From assembly GCA_012932295.1 (NCBI GenBank), contig JAAONU010000001.1, positions 22,640,461 through 22,704,460 of the forward strand: a stretch of 64,000 nucleotides of DNA, in the 5' to 3' direction. This DNA comes from Cyclina sinensis. Taxonomy: Eukaryota > Mollusca > Bivalvia > Venerida > Veneridae. Positions 21,758 through 32,857 of the stretch are shown here, piece after piece. A program made the translations under genes and the position numbers. The first letter of the stretch is position 1, and each line of letters opens with the position of its first letter. The notes beneath the pieces are model-generated. The model was not told where the DNA came from, searched no databases, and saw only the letters and a program-made list of their open reading frames with translations.

Positions 21758-22759
21758 CTATTTACTAATATTCGATTTACATATTTTCCTTTTCTTTTTT
21801 TCCTCCATAGCTTTCAATTTTTGCTCTTTCTTTTGTTCTCTTATCTGTTTTTTCTCTGCTGCCAGTGCAGCCTTTTTCTCTTTCTCTATTTTTTGTTGCA
21901 ATTTCTCCTGGAAGGCATCATCCGACGAAATCACAAAGTAATGTGATTTCTTTTTCTTACCTTTAGGAAATTCTTGTTTTGGTACTACCAACAGGGGATT
22001 ACTTGGGGAATTGCTTTTTGGAAAACTATTCATTGTTTGACTTTTATAAAGGGACCATGTAGTGAACATTGAATCATTTTGAATGGAAATGCCTGAATCA
22101 AAAGCTGACTGGTATAATTGTTTCTGCTCACTGCTGATAGCAGATTCCACGACTGACAGGGCTAACTCAGCATCGCATTCTCTAACTACACTTCTAGAAC
22201 TGCTTTCATTAGTAGTGTAGTTCTCAACTTCAGACACATCTTGGTCAGAAGAATGTTGAGGTCCTACCTGTTCCTCAAGAAGCTGTAACATTCCTTGCTC
22301 ATCTAAACGAACAGGTAAGTCAACAACATTTCCTTCGCCAAGAATGTCCAGGTTGACAATAACACTTGAAGACGATTCGCTGGTATCACGTGTTTCAATA
22401 GGCATGGGAATAGAAGCTGATGCACCATAACGTTACAGGTAGGTGAACTCGCTGTCTTGTTAAGAGGTGCTGCAGTGTACATTTCTGGCGGGGTATCAGA
22501 GGAAGGAGAAGCAGGAACTGGGACTGAGGGTGTATACAACTCAGCTGGTGCATACGCAACGTCGGGGATCGCACCAGGATTGTACGGACAAATTCCGGTA
22601 GCTTCAAAGCCAGCCTTCAAATTTTCAGCGGTCATTGACTGATCCCAAGCTCTTTTCATAGTCCTAAAGAACTGCGCGTGTCCAATCGCCACACCGGTAG
22701 CGGATGTAAACTCATGCACAATCTCTCCCCACGATGTTTTGAAGGACTTGAAAACAGAC
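21758..22759 (-). CDS. Pogo-like transposase, exon 4 (C-terminal), frameshifted
   Basis: After a TTTTCAG acceptor this exon completes the DDE domain with SVFKSFKTSWGEIVHEF and continues AWDQSMTAENLKAGFEATGI, then CPYNPGAIPD, the typical end of CENP-B/jerky/pogo DDE domains. Near 22428-22435 the coding frame shifts by one base. The original frame runs on with unrelated residues to a stop at 22303. The shifted frame stays open for over 210 codons, is Ser/Asp/Glu-rich and ends in a strongly basic coiled segment (KKKKS, KIEKEKKAALAAEKK, KKKRK) at 21758. A single-base deletion in this copy is the simplest explanation. Without it the protein would still contain all catalytic residues. Confidence 0.8.
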
Positions 22760-23161
22760 CTGAAAATATACATAAAAATTATTAATATCAATATTCTTAC
22801 GTTTGACGTAACTTAATTTCAAATATGTCTGAGAAAGACACCGATTTATGAGTAAGTTAGTCTGTTATAAAGAACAATCAAATTAGTAGAAATATCAGTT
22901 TCATCAATACATATTAATAAATAACGACAAACCGATTAAGTGGTTTAACCTTTGTTTTGAACTGATTTGATTCAACTTCTCTACTAAGCATGTTGATTTA
23001 CGTCAATAAAAATAGACTGCAATGCGATTAGATAGAATAATATTTCGAACAGTAACTCTCAATGACCCGGAATTATTAAAGCATATTTTACAGCTTTCTC
23101 ATACTATAAAATAAAGTGTTTAAACTGAAAATTTACCGCATCGAAATAAATGATATTTGTA

Positions 23162-23358
23162 CGGTGGCGCAGAAGTGACATGCACAACTTTTTTTTTAAT
23201 TGCACATCTCTTTTTTTTATCTCGTTCCCACGAGATACTAACTCGAGGGAACGACTTAGTATCTCGTTCCCACGAGTTACTAAGTCGTGGGAACGAGATA
23301 AAAAAAGAGAAGTGCAATTTAAAAAAAAAAAGTTGTGCATGTCACCTCTGTGCCACTG
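23162..23358. mobile_element. 197-bp mariner-type MITE nested in transposase intron 3
   Basis: Terminal inverted repeats CGGTGGCGCAGAAGTGACAT and CAGTGGCACAGAGGTGACAT (right end read in reverse) are followed by GCACAAC and T-runs. TA dinucleotides flank both sides (23160-23161 and 23359-23360), as expected for a Tc1/mariner target duplication. The centre is a palindrome of ATCTCGTTCCCACGAG-type blocks. There is no coding capacity. Confidence 0.85.
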
Positions 23359-23634
23359 TATAATTGCAAAGCCTACAAGTTCTTCTAAAAATGTTTTTTT
23401 TTATTATTTTTTTCCTGTTACAATCTGTGAGTTCTTGCATCTGATATCAACCTCTCTCGGTTCGGTTGTCCTTAAGTTTTGATCATTATTGGAAATACCG
23501 ACAGAATGCTGCTGCCTAAATTACGACTTAGATATAATGCTCCAACATTTTGTTTTGCCTCTCTACTTATTTCCAAAGAGAAACACAAAATCTTTGCAAG
23601 AGTCGAAAACGAAAAAAAAAAAAGTTAATATAAC

Positions 23635-23863
23635 CTATCTAAAGGCTGTGTGAAGTGGCTTGTCTTGCTGGGTAACTCAACTAAGATTATTCCTTCTTTT
23701 CTAGCCTTGTCAATGAACTCGACATGGTGATGCGAATCATGACCATCCAGTATAAGAACCTGCGGTCTTTCGGGCCCAATCATAGGCAAAAATGTATCCA
23801 CGAACCATAATTCACTAATTCCTTGTTTCGTCCATCCGCTATCCGAGACACTGATTTTTGTAC
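23635..23863 (-). CDS. Pogo-like transposase, exon 3 (second and third catalytic Asp)
   Basis: The exon encodes [19 protein letters not shown], then [16 protein letters not shown] with the second catalytic Asp (about residue 283), and [14 protein letters not shown] with the third (about residue 319). Thirty-five residues lie between them, giving DD35D, which fits the pogo/Fot group. The acceptor is TTAG and the donor GTTATA. The phases (two bases in, two out) fit exons 2 and 4 exactly. All three acidic residues are present. Confidence 0.88.
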
Positions 23864-24346
23864 CTAATTGGAATAAATAAATGATAACATAGATCCAGAA
23901 AAGTTTGTTAGTGTTATGTGTAAGAAATTTTAATCATTTTTCCGAAAGTTTTACTTTTTTCTCAGAAACAGACCCTATAGGTGTGTAACTTTTATGATTT
24001 CGTAACTGAAACAGAAATATTTATTTCAAAATAAGGACAGTCATTTGAGATCCTCAGCACACCAGCTGTGAGTGGGTACCGTAGTTCTTTCAAACTTTCT
24101 TTCCGTCACTGCATGTCTCTCGAGCGTTCAGCTGTCATTACAACCACGTTAAAATAAATAAGTAAAATGAATATTTTAAACATCATGTATTTGTATTAAA
24201 ACAGTACAGAATAAGGTTACTTTTTATTCGAGTCAAATTTATGTGTTGTTGCTGTCATCCTTGCGTCTCTTGAGTACTCTTTTTTCTGAATTGAAGGTAA
24301 GTAATATATATAAAATGCGACTTATTGTACGGGTACTTTTATAGAC

Positions 24347-24654
24347 CGTTGGAATTCAAGTAGTTACCAAAAGGGGCATTTTCTGTGTCATAGCCATTCA
24401 GGGCCCGCTTGGTCTTTCCAGGCAATATTACATGGGGAGGAATGATGGCCCCGGCTGCATTACCACACGCAATGATGGTGATCGTCTCTCGGGAGCTGCA
24501 AGCCTTTGAATGAACAACCTTACTACCCTTCTTGGCAATCACTTTTGGTGTTCTCGGAGCCATTGAAAGTCCTGTTTCATCCATGTTCCATATCAGTCGA
24601 GGTTTTTGGTGTAGGTCGTTGTCATCTAAGACTGTCTTCAACTCCCCAAAATAA
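24347..24654 (-). CDS. Pogo-like transposase, exon 2 (first catalytic Asp)
   Basis: After a CTATTCAG acceptor the exon encodes LIWNMDETGLSMAPRTPKV, whose WNMDETG carries the first catalytic Asp (about residue 166). It continues through ETITIIACGNAAGAIIPPHV and ends TENAPFGNYLNSN. The donor (GTCTAT) is weak but gives the only phase that continues into exon 3 as [13 protein letters not shown]. The exon is open throughout. Confidence 0.88.
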
Positions 24655-24943
24655 CTGAATAGATAAGACAATTAATCAGTAATCAATCTATTTCTTATTA
24701 ATTATTAGCACTGACAGTGGAACACTATTGTAGGTCAACGGGCAGTTTTTCGCTAGACTACCAGAGAATTTAGATTAAGGTGAAATTAGGTTAATAATAG
24801 TTAATGAAATCATAACTCTTTTGTAATAGTCTTGCGTTTTTGTGCAAAGAAAATGTAATCACGATTCTCCTTATATTTAGAGATATCTATGTGAAAAGAA
24901 TTGTAACGAAAACTTAATTTGTTATCATTTAACTTTTAACTAC

Positions 24944-25365
24944 CGACTAATAGCAATCCTCGTCATGGCCATGTGCCTCCGAGCGCCAGTTTGTTCTGGT
25001 GTTCTGAGTGAAAATTCAGGATGTCGTTTCTTTAATCCCCTCCACCACTTCTCCGTTGCCACCCCACTTTTAAAATACACACCCTCAGATTCAGAAAATT
25101 TGGCAGCGAACCTAAGGAAGGTCTGTTTCGAAAACCCTATACCTAAGTCAGCCCGTTTCATGGCATAGGTGATCAGCTCCTTTTCCTTAGCTAATGGCAA
25201 CAATGTGGCTTTACCCCATTTCGAACCTGGTTGCACTTTACCAGACTTATGATCGTGCAGAGTAGTAACTGGTATTCCGTACTTCTTTGCAGCAGCACGG
25301 ATACCTAGTGTGCCATGGCATACTTCTATAACTGCACTGCTTAACGCCTCTTTCGTGTATGGCAT
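24944..25365 (-). CDS. Pogo-like transposase, exon 1 (DNA-binding domain)
   Basis: It starts MPYTKEALSSAVIEVCHG and continues AAAKKYGIPVTTLHDHKSGK, a psq-type helix-turn-helix at residues 1-45. A CENP-B/Tc5-type second helix-turn-helix follows at about residues 55-140 (ITYAMKRADLGIGFSK, WWRGLKKRHPEFSLRTPE). The ATG chosen is the natural N-terminus of pogo/jerky proteins. The exon ends at a GTAGTT donor (24938-24943) in a phase that joins exon 2. This domain should bind the element's subterminal motifs, by analogy with the family. Confidence 0.88.
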
Positions 25366-25499
25366 CTGAAATGCAAGTAGAAATATCAGATGTATACACT
25401 TAGAATGTTAAGTGATGTCTAATTTCACCAAAAATTATATATTTCAAGGTTTAAACAATAATGTTACTTGTATGCTTCAAAAAAAAAGGTAAAATAAAA

Positions 25500-25944
25500 A
25501 ATGCCCCTGACACGAACACCTGTTCGAGTCAAGGGCAAATGCTGTTCGCTTCAAGGGAAATCGTCTGCATGATAAGGATTTAACTATTATTTTAACTCAT
25601 TGTGTCGAAATACAAAGATAATAATGTTTTTCTGTTAAAAAAATAATTATTTCAGACAGTGAAGCAACTTACTGTTGGTGGTTTATCTTCTTGTCGCTGT
25701 TTATGACGTTTGGGTTAATTGGATTTTGAAAAAAATTCAAATTTCCCGCTTCAAAAACTCACGCAACTGTGACCGTTGCAAGCGCTTAGGTGAAAAGACC
25801 GACTGCACAGGATAAAACCTGTCCCGTACGTCCGTACAGGCAAGAAGTGGAAAAACATCATTCACGGGGATATAAGGATATAGACATATTGATTAAAGTG
25901 AAAATTGGCCCGAAAAGTGTTCGACTTCAGGGCGAATTCGGCCC
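25500..25944 (-). promoter_or_regulatory. Right subterminal motif cluster of the transposon
   Basis: GCCCCTGACACGAACA and its mirror TGTTCGAGTCAAGGGC form a near-perfect palindrome at about 25503-25537. TGTTCGCTTCAAGGG follows near 25543, and GTGTTCGACTTCAGGGC near 25917-25933. The outermost copies are inverted relative to the left cluster. Confidence 0.6.
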
Positions 25945-28156
25945 GACCTTCTCTGTACCTATGACGGGGAAAATAAATGGGGTTTACCGATAAAAAGGGA
26001 CCCGAAAAAAAATATGTCGGAAATACAGAATAAATAAGGACATAGGAATAGGATGTCTTTTTGATAACAATAAAAGAACGATGAATAAACGTAATCACTT
26101 TGAAGTAAGTCGTTAAATAACACATCTGTTATTAAAACTGTAATGGTTATATTGCATTACAAACAAGGTCGTTTGAAAGCACGTCTCAATACTGTCATGG
26201 AACTTTTATGAGAAAGGATACTATTTTGCTTAAAGAAAAAAAGGAAGATATTTAATCGGGATTATTACCTCGTTTTCGGCTACACATTTGATTTGATTTT
26301 CATGTACGTCAAAAGTTATGTTAGACAACTATGTCGAAATTCTGATTAACCGACTGAAGTAACTTAACTGATGTAAAATATATCTTTCCTAAGCATTTGA
26401 TGAAGAGCCTTCTTAACCTGTATACGAAGTAATGGAAAGTTAATTACACATCAAACAAGTTTTTAAGAAATTTGTCAAAATGATAATATGTAAATAATGT
26501 ATAATTCGGAATTATTTTTTAAAAAAACTATAAAGTTTGCATAGCATTGTCACACCTTCGAGAGCTCAATTCGAATAGCTCCCAGGATAGCTATATTCAA
26601 GACGAGTCCATATACAGCTCCCCGGTTATCTCTATTTGCCTAACCAAATGAGGAACTATGTTTGGGTAACTTGTTGTCTTTTTTAAATAGAGTTCTCCAA
26701 TTATCTGATGCAAGATAAAATTCATTTATTCATTGTATATAAAACCATGCGGTGAAGGAATATGCATTCAGGATGCAGTAGCCATATAGTAATGATATTG
26801 TCTGTTTATCTGACTGGCTGTCTGTACATACCCAAAAATACTAAGGGTACGGGGTTACACCGTTATGAGGTTTTCTCAGTTCATTCTGTCATTATAGAGT
26901 TAAAATTTGTATTCTGGGGTAAGGAAGTGTATTGTGAGGGTTAAAATGATCACAGAGATAATTTCACAAAATCCATCTCGTGAGAACGTTTGTCTGACTG
27001 TCTGTCTTTTGTTCGTCTATCATGACTTAAAAAATCTACAATACTTTCAAACCTATTAGGGTCATTGGTCTACATGAACAGATAATCCCTATTGTTTTGG
27101 GGTCACTTGGTCAAGTGTTCTTCTTACGTTCTGACGGATGAACGGTACTAAAACTGTTAGCCTCTTCCTCAACGAAGGGCATATTGAAATCATCTGGCCA
27201 GATAACTCACAGTCAGGTATCTGGCGACTTCTGATTAACAGTAACCAGAATATATCTAATGTTTGGAGATCATTTTAGTTTCTTAATAATTAAACCGTAT
27301 TTAAAAAAAACCTTTTTTTTCGCTAATGTCGATTTTTTTTTGTAAAATAAATTAATTTCTAGGACAAAGATATAATTTCTATATTTGTCAAGATGAGTTG
27401 GAAAGAGACAGGTCTGTGATTTAATAGGTTGCTGTAGTTCTGTTTTTCAAAGGATTTTTGCGCAATTTTTATTACTGTCAAGCTGTTAGATTGAAACAAC
27501 ATATCTAAATGCTTTATAGCTAGGACGAATTTATGCACGCTAGCTTTTCCTATGAAGAATGAAGGTCAAAACACTTCAATCTATTATTGATGTGCGTTGG
27601 AGAGGCAACCTAATAAGATCTGAATCCCAATATGTCAGGACTAACACTAAACACTGACACTTAACAGGATAAAAGTGATGGTAATGTGCCTTCGAACAAG
27701 AAAAATAAAAACGTAAGGCAGAACTGCTAATATTGTTATTCAATTTATTGATGAGAAGTAACAAAATTCACCACTGTTCTGTTAATTATACAGACCAATT
27801 ATTTATTTCTGAAAGCAAAGCTGTTGGAGTGTCGACGTCCCTATTCTGACCATTCTGGAATTTCCAAGTTTTATTTTCTGACATAATTTTCCTGCTACAG
27901 AAATAGAAAGCTGGGATTCATTTTTCTATGACTATTGATTAGCTGAAACTTTTATAGTTTCTCACGGTTAAGGATTAAGGTTTTCGAATATTCTGGATAT
28001 ATCAATTCATATCCTCTAATCATCTGAATTTCTCCGACGGCGAACAAGAATAATTTACAACTTGTCATGCTAGCTAAATTCAACAAAAACAACATGAATA
28101 TAATCAAAAACGCATTTTCTTACACTCTTTGTTTAAAGATCAAGTTTCTTTTATTA
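25942..28156 (+). repeat. 2.2 kb direct repeat, right copy
   Basis: Nearly identical to 18232-20451 and in the same orientation. It starts directly after the transposon's right end and diverges from the left copy at CTTTTATTA, where this copy continues ATATATCTAAGATC. Very low divergence implies a recent event. No gene is recognised in it. Confidence 0.9.
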
Positions 28157-30550
28157 TATATCTAAGATCTCATTCAGATATATCGCACTGGAAAAATTAA
28201 GAGGAAAAGTATGATATGTTTAAATGTATTTTGAATTTTTCTGGTTTGCATCTCGTAAAAAGCCAGAGTACAACATAACTTAAATCTGCAGTAGCAGTTA
28301 AATTTGCATAACACATCCTACGAACAGCAGTATTTACATATAAAACAAGAACAAGATGACCGTCCCAAGCCATTTCGTTCAATGTATGACGCCAAAGTAC
28401 AAAACCCGATGACAACATACTTTTTTTTATCATGTTTTTAATATGGTAAGATCTACTTATTAGACTATTAGCCAACACAGCAGATAGATAAATATAGTAC
28501 ATGTATCATTACAAATGGAATTCGTTGCTTTGACAATGATATAGGTATACGTAAAAAATTATTGATTCTTGATCATTAGATAAGAAAACGGTCATTTCTA
28601 ATCTATTGAACTATTTGTTTTATGGTTTCTGCGATCTCATATGTTATACTTCTATGTATTGTGAAGTTCAAATATGCAAAAACACCAGCGATTTTACTTG
28701 AACAGGTCGATTACACATATCAGAACTACAAAAATATTCAAGTAAACAGGTTAAAAGATTATGAATAAGAAATAACTTGTTACAGACCGAAATTTGTTTT
28801 TCAAAAATTTCAGTAACGGCTTTATCATGTTGCTGAAGTCATAAACTAGTAATTTCGTTGTGACCGTATTGAGTCGTCTCCACAATAACTTAAATTATAC
28901 TTTTTTGGCTGATTTTTATTCGTCGGTTGAAGACATTCCACGATAAAACCGAGAAGATCTGGAAACTCTCTTGTTTGACTGACAAGTAACAGACACTCAA
29001 ATATTTACTTAATACTGCTAATATTGATATTCTCTTATCGTTCCATCAACACGTTCCATCTAATTGGCAAAGAAGATACAGACATATAATACCCCTCAAC
29101 AATTACCAGTGTTTGAAAAGCACAAGTTTTAAGAGGTCAGAAAAAATATTAATCATCAGTTCTTGACGCCATATCAAACAGTTATACCACTGAAGTGCCA
29201 GTGTTTGTGTTTCTCTCGGCTTATTAAATAGCATACAAATCCGTCATGTAATTCATTAACAACATATCTCCAAAGCGCTTACGGCGTTTTTAAACATTAT
29301 CTGAAAGAAGAAGAAGAAAAAACACGTAAAACAAATGATTTTATCGCTCTCTGTAGGTTATAACTGGAGCACATTGCAGGGCAAACTTGGTGTTTTCTTC
29401 ATGATATTGATGTCCAGACACTAAATTGCTTGTTCAAACTATCCGACCTGTGCCTTTGTTTCCAACAAAAAGACTTCCTGCTAATGATGATACGACACAT
29501 CCCAATCTAGACCCTTGGTTTCATTGAAAACTTGGTGAAAAACTGGACTCCTTAGGGAAAGTAAATACGAATATATTTTTGATAATAGAAAATGAAAGTT
29601 CAAATTGCATTCATAAATATTTTTATATACAATAGGTCATACATCAAGCTTAGTTAAATCAATGTTTATTTTATTTATAAAGATTTAGACTAAACAATAC
29701 AAACTAATTTGAGGGCAATCAACAAACAAAGGGCGAACGTATGACTTATTGTTACAGCATTATTTGCATGTTTTATGTTCTTATTAACAAACACAACTAA
29801 CTTATATCTGAAAAATATCCAGAGAAAAATCACAAGACAAACATAAAGCAAACATTCATACATTGTCTTTTTTTGTCAGATGTACACCACAAATGTGGAA
29901 AAATACATTTTCATTCTGAGATACGGAACTCAGTAACCGAAATTTTGTATAAAATATATGCGCGCCTCCTTTTCCTACGCGACTGTTTTCACGAAGACAA
30001 AAACAAAGATGTACGTGTTGTGCGGAAAAGGTAGAGCAGTCTTCAAACAATCTATATCGTGAATGACTTAAAAGGTAAAATTTGGAAAATACTAACTTTT
30101 ATCTATTTTAGCAGATTCGGAGCCTCTTCCTTGAAAATGTTCAACCTTTTCCGCACACATATGCTTAGCCCTTTGAATGTTGCCGAGCACGTGTGTAAAT
30201 GTGACTATTTTTTAGTTTTTAGTTACATAATTATGATGTCTTTAAAAATGACATGAATGTTAACTGTCATCGAAGGTCGATTAATCATCTTGGCAGAACA
30301 TATGAGCCCACACTAACTGTTACTTTGTCTGTTTTTTTCTATATTTGATACGTTTGATTGGCAATTGTTTGTACATTACATGCAGTACAATATCTTTAAA
30401 TCTGACTAAAATTAATTTGAACTTTTTAAAAGTTATTTTTATCGCAATATAGACAAATACTGTAGTAGAAGTGATTAAATAGCCTATTTTGTTAATCAAG
30501 TCTAAAGACGTTAGGACGTCATGACTGACATACAACTAATTTTCTTCAAC
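28157..30550. other. Intergenic DNA, no gene recognised
   Basis: AT-rich. Scattered short open frames (for example 28197-28502 minus) lack domain signals and ATG context. No RNA gene is seen. Confidence 0.45.
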
Positions 30551-30745
30551 TATGATGTATGAGATTAATACTTGATTGTGCAGCTATGTATGAGATTAAT
30601 ACTTGATTGTGCAGCTATGTATGAGATTAATACTTGATTGTGCAGCTATGTATGAGAAAAATACTTGATTGTGCAGCTATGTATGAGATTAATACTTGAT
30701 TGTGCAGCTATGTATGAGATTAATACTTGATTGTGCAGCTATGTT
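30551..30745 (+). repeat. 31-bp tandem repeat, about 6 copies
   Basis: The unit TATGAGATTAATACTTGATT-GTGCAGCTATG is repeated nearly perfectly, with one copy having GAGAAAAATACTT. The near identity indicates recent expansion. Confidence 0.95.
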
Positions 30746-31425
30746 AATTTTCGAATACTAAAAACTGGTTTTGCAGTTTTTTTAAACTTATAAAACTAGA
30801 ATAGTAGAACAAACTCTCCTATTTGTTTTGCTTTTTGAGAAAAGGTCTTTGGTAAATTTGTTTAACATTTAAAACATTCGAAACTGCACATTAAATCAAT
30901 TATAAAATGCTTTCATTGCATCTGAACAGGAAAGAACACTCTGTATTGTGACAATAATAAAATAGATAACATAATTCTTTGCACAATTGTATTACATTTT
31001 TTGTTATAATTGTGTATATTACCATGCTAATAAAATATTATGCTATGCAACATGTTCTTGGTGATAATATTTGTATTTTATTAAGAGGAAAGTTTGTTAT
31101 GCAATGTTCAGAATAAAATACATCGAAGATTTTTGAACGATTTCTCTTTTCTGACCTTACATCTCGAAAGGTCTATAGATAATTACTCTCCCACCTTTAA
31201 GGCTTCTATTGACTGATGAAGAAGATAATTAATATGAATCCCCTTTTCAGCAATATTACGTTCCAAGCCAATGGCACTTTCCTTCTCTCAGTGAATGATT
31301 GATTGCGTGACAACATTAACCTCCATTCATAATTTTTCAAATTAAAGTGACTGACTCCCACATGGGGCCGACGATAAAAAAGAAAATGTTTATACATGTA
31401 GAACCTCTAACTGTAATGGAGAAGA
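30746..31425. other. Intergenic DNA, nothing recognised
   Basis: AT-rich sequence without exon, repeat or RNA signals that I can support. Confidence 0.4.
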
Positions 31426-31779
31426 ACATATCTAAACTAAGTCACTGACTCATTTTTTGTTACAGAAAAAACATCAAAATAAAGTTTTACACACTTTTAT
31501 CGGTAAAACATTCACTCTGTTAGTCACGGTGTAGATATTTAAGTTATATTAATTTTGACGAAACTTGATAACTGGGCTCTTTGGCTCAGTTGTGTAGATC
31601 ATTACTCAACATTTTACTGACCGAAAGGGCATGGGTTCGAATCCTGGTAAAAGCAAAACTTCTTTTTCCAGTTTTCATAGTGTATAGAAGCATAATATTA
31701 TGTTTTTTTCCATAGTATATTAACTTCTCTTAAATTTAAAAGAAAAAAAACAGCTAAATTCTGTGAGTCAGTCGCTTTA
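31426..31779 (+). mobile_element. TIR element with tRNA-like core
   Basis: The ends AAACTAAGTCACTGACTCA and (reverse) TAAAGCGACTGACTCAC form imperfect inverted repeats. The middle (31574-31658) resembles a tRNA: GGGCTCTTTGGCTCAGTTGT at the 5' side with an A-box-like block, and GGGTTCGAATCCTGG as B box near 31632-31646. About 145 bp precede the tRNA part, so this is not a standard SINE head. A deleted copy lies at 16660-16815. Confidence 0.65.
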
Positions 31780-32099
31780 ATGACTTTGACGTATATCTAC
31801 ATGACTTTTGACAATAACAAACATTACACGCATGGCTCTGCATGAGTTGTAAGATTTACAGGAAGGCAATTATACACTCATATGGATAAATGAAATTGTT
31901 TAAATAGGAGAAAAGCGACAACGGTATGTTTAAAGTACATAACATAAACACAACTTGAACTTTTTTATTCACCTATATTAGAACGGTATAATTTGAATCG
32001 ATCTTAAAAGGACAGAATAAATCCAAATTCTGATGCAAAATAAGTCTAAGCTCTAAAAGTATCTTTAAATTAAAAAAGTGTGTTTTCATGTTTTCTTTA

Positions 32100-32345
32100 T
32101 TTGTATCATCATATACCCTTTGGACGACGGTAACGTAATAAAACGTATTCGCGAAGATGGCACCTTTAGACCTCCGTAGATCCCACATTAACTTCCCAAA
32201 TATGGATTCGGCCCCAACATTGAAAAGTACATATGGCAAAATACGGGATGTCACGTGATCAAGGTTCTCTGCTGGACATGCAGATAGGGGAGCCGGAGAC
32301 TCGAACCTTGGAGTTTAGTCAATCTGGCCAGATACTGGTTAAGCC
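32100..32345 (-). mobile_element. Possible tRNA-derived SINE next to the DIRS element
   Basis: The minus strand has TTGGCTTAACCAGTATCTGG followed by GGTTCGAGTCTCCGG near 32290-32305, an A-box/B-box arrangement. The body toward lower coordinates contains an open frame of no known domain. It abuts the truncated gag of the DIRS element. Confidence 0.4.
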
Positions 32346-32857
32346 AATACAGAAAATTAAGACGATTGGCAGATGCATTTCTGGTTAATGCATCCATTTT
32401 CTTGGCTGCTCATCCCAATCGGGTCCAAGAAATTTTAAAATATATGAATGTGGTTAGGTTGGCTGCCAAGCAGCATCCTGGTCTTGGTTGGAGATCATAT
32501 GACCAGCAGTTCAGGTTACCATTGGCAGCTGATCCAACAGGTATCTCTTTTGCTAAAATAGATTATGAGCTTTGGCTGTTGTACATGGGCTCCAGCTTGC
32601 CTAGGAATAACACTAGTATTAAAAAATGTTTTGATTATAATTACAGGCAGTGTTTTAAAGTGCAATGTTTGTACAGACATGCTTGTTTAAATTGTAATAG
32701 TTTACATCCATCTAACATGTGTAATGTAAATAGGATTCAAGGTCAAGGATTTAGTGGTGTCCGACCAGTCAGGACCTCTGCACCCCAGGGCCAGCGTATG
32801 TTTGGGCCACGCGTCAACACAGATGTCAATCAGAGAAGCTTTAGTCGAAAATTTTGA
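32346..32857 (+). pseudogene. DIRS-type retroelement gag, 5'-truncated
   Basis: The open frame (162 codons, no ATG at its start) shows the end of a DIRS gag: FLAAHPNRVQEILKYMNVVR, GLGWRSYDQQFRLP, KIDYELWLLYM, and a Cys/His-rich part CFDYNYRQCFKVQCLYRHAC with HPSNMC. DIRS gag proteins end in such a zinc-knuckle-like region. The 5' end is lost at about 32345, beside SINE-like DNA. It overlaps the pol frame at 32754-32857, as is common in DIRS elements. Confidence 0.75.

Larger units (their letters stand above)
20452..25944. mobile_element. Pogo/Fot-like DNA transposon, ~5.5 kb
   Basis: The element is bounded on the left by GGGTAATCCGCCCCTGAACC after a TA, and on the right by CTTCAGGGCGAATTCGGCCC. 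The ends are imperfect inverted repeats. It holds a four-exon CENP-B/pogo-type transposase on the minus strand and a 119-codon ORF on the plus strand. The two are convergent, with 3' ends about 140 bp apart. At least eight GCCCnTGAnnCGAACA-type motifs sit near the ends. It lies between 2.2 kb direct repeats rather than in a simple target duplication. Exact ends are uncertain by a few bases. Confidence 0.8.

Noticed and set aside
23104..23482. Overlapping frames on both strands
   Set aside because: They fall in the palindromic MITE and have low-complexity ends. They are by-products of its symmetry.
18232..28156. LTR retrotransposon with 2.2 kb LTRs
   Set aside because: The repeats lack TG...CA ends, and no polypurine tract or primer site is seen. 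The interior codes for a DNA transposase, not gag-pol.
31574..31658. tRNA gene
   Set aside because: Boxes are present but stems are poor, and the segment lies inside an inverted-repeat element with other copies.
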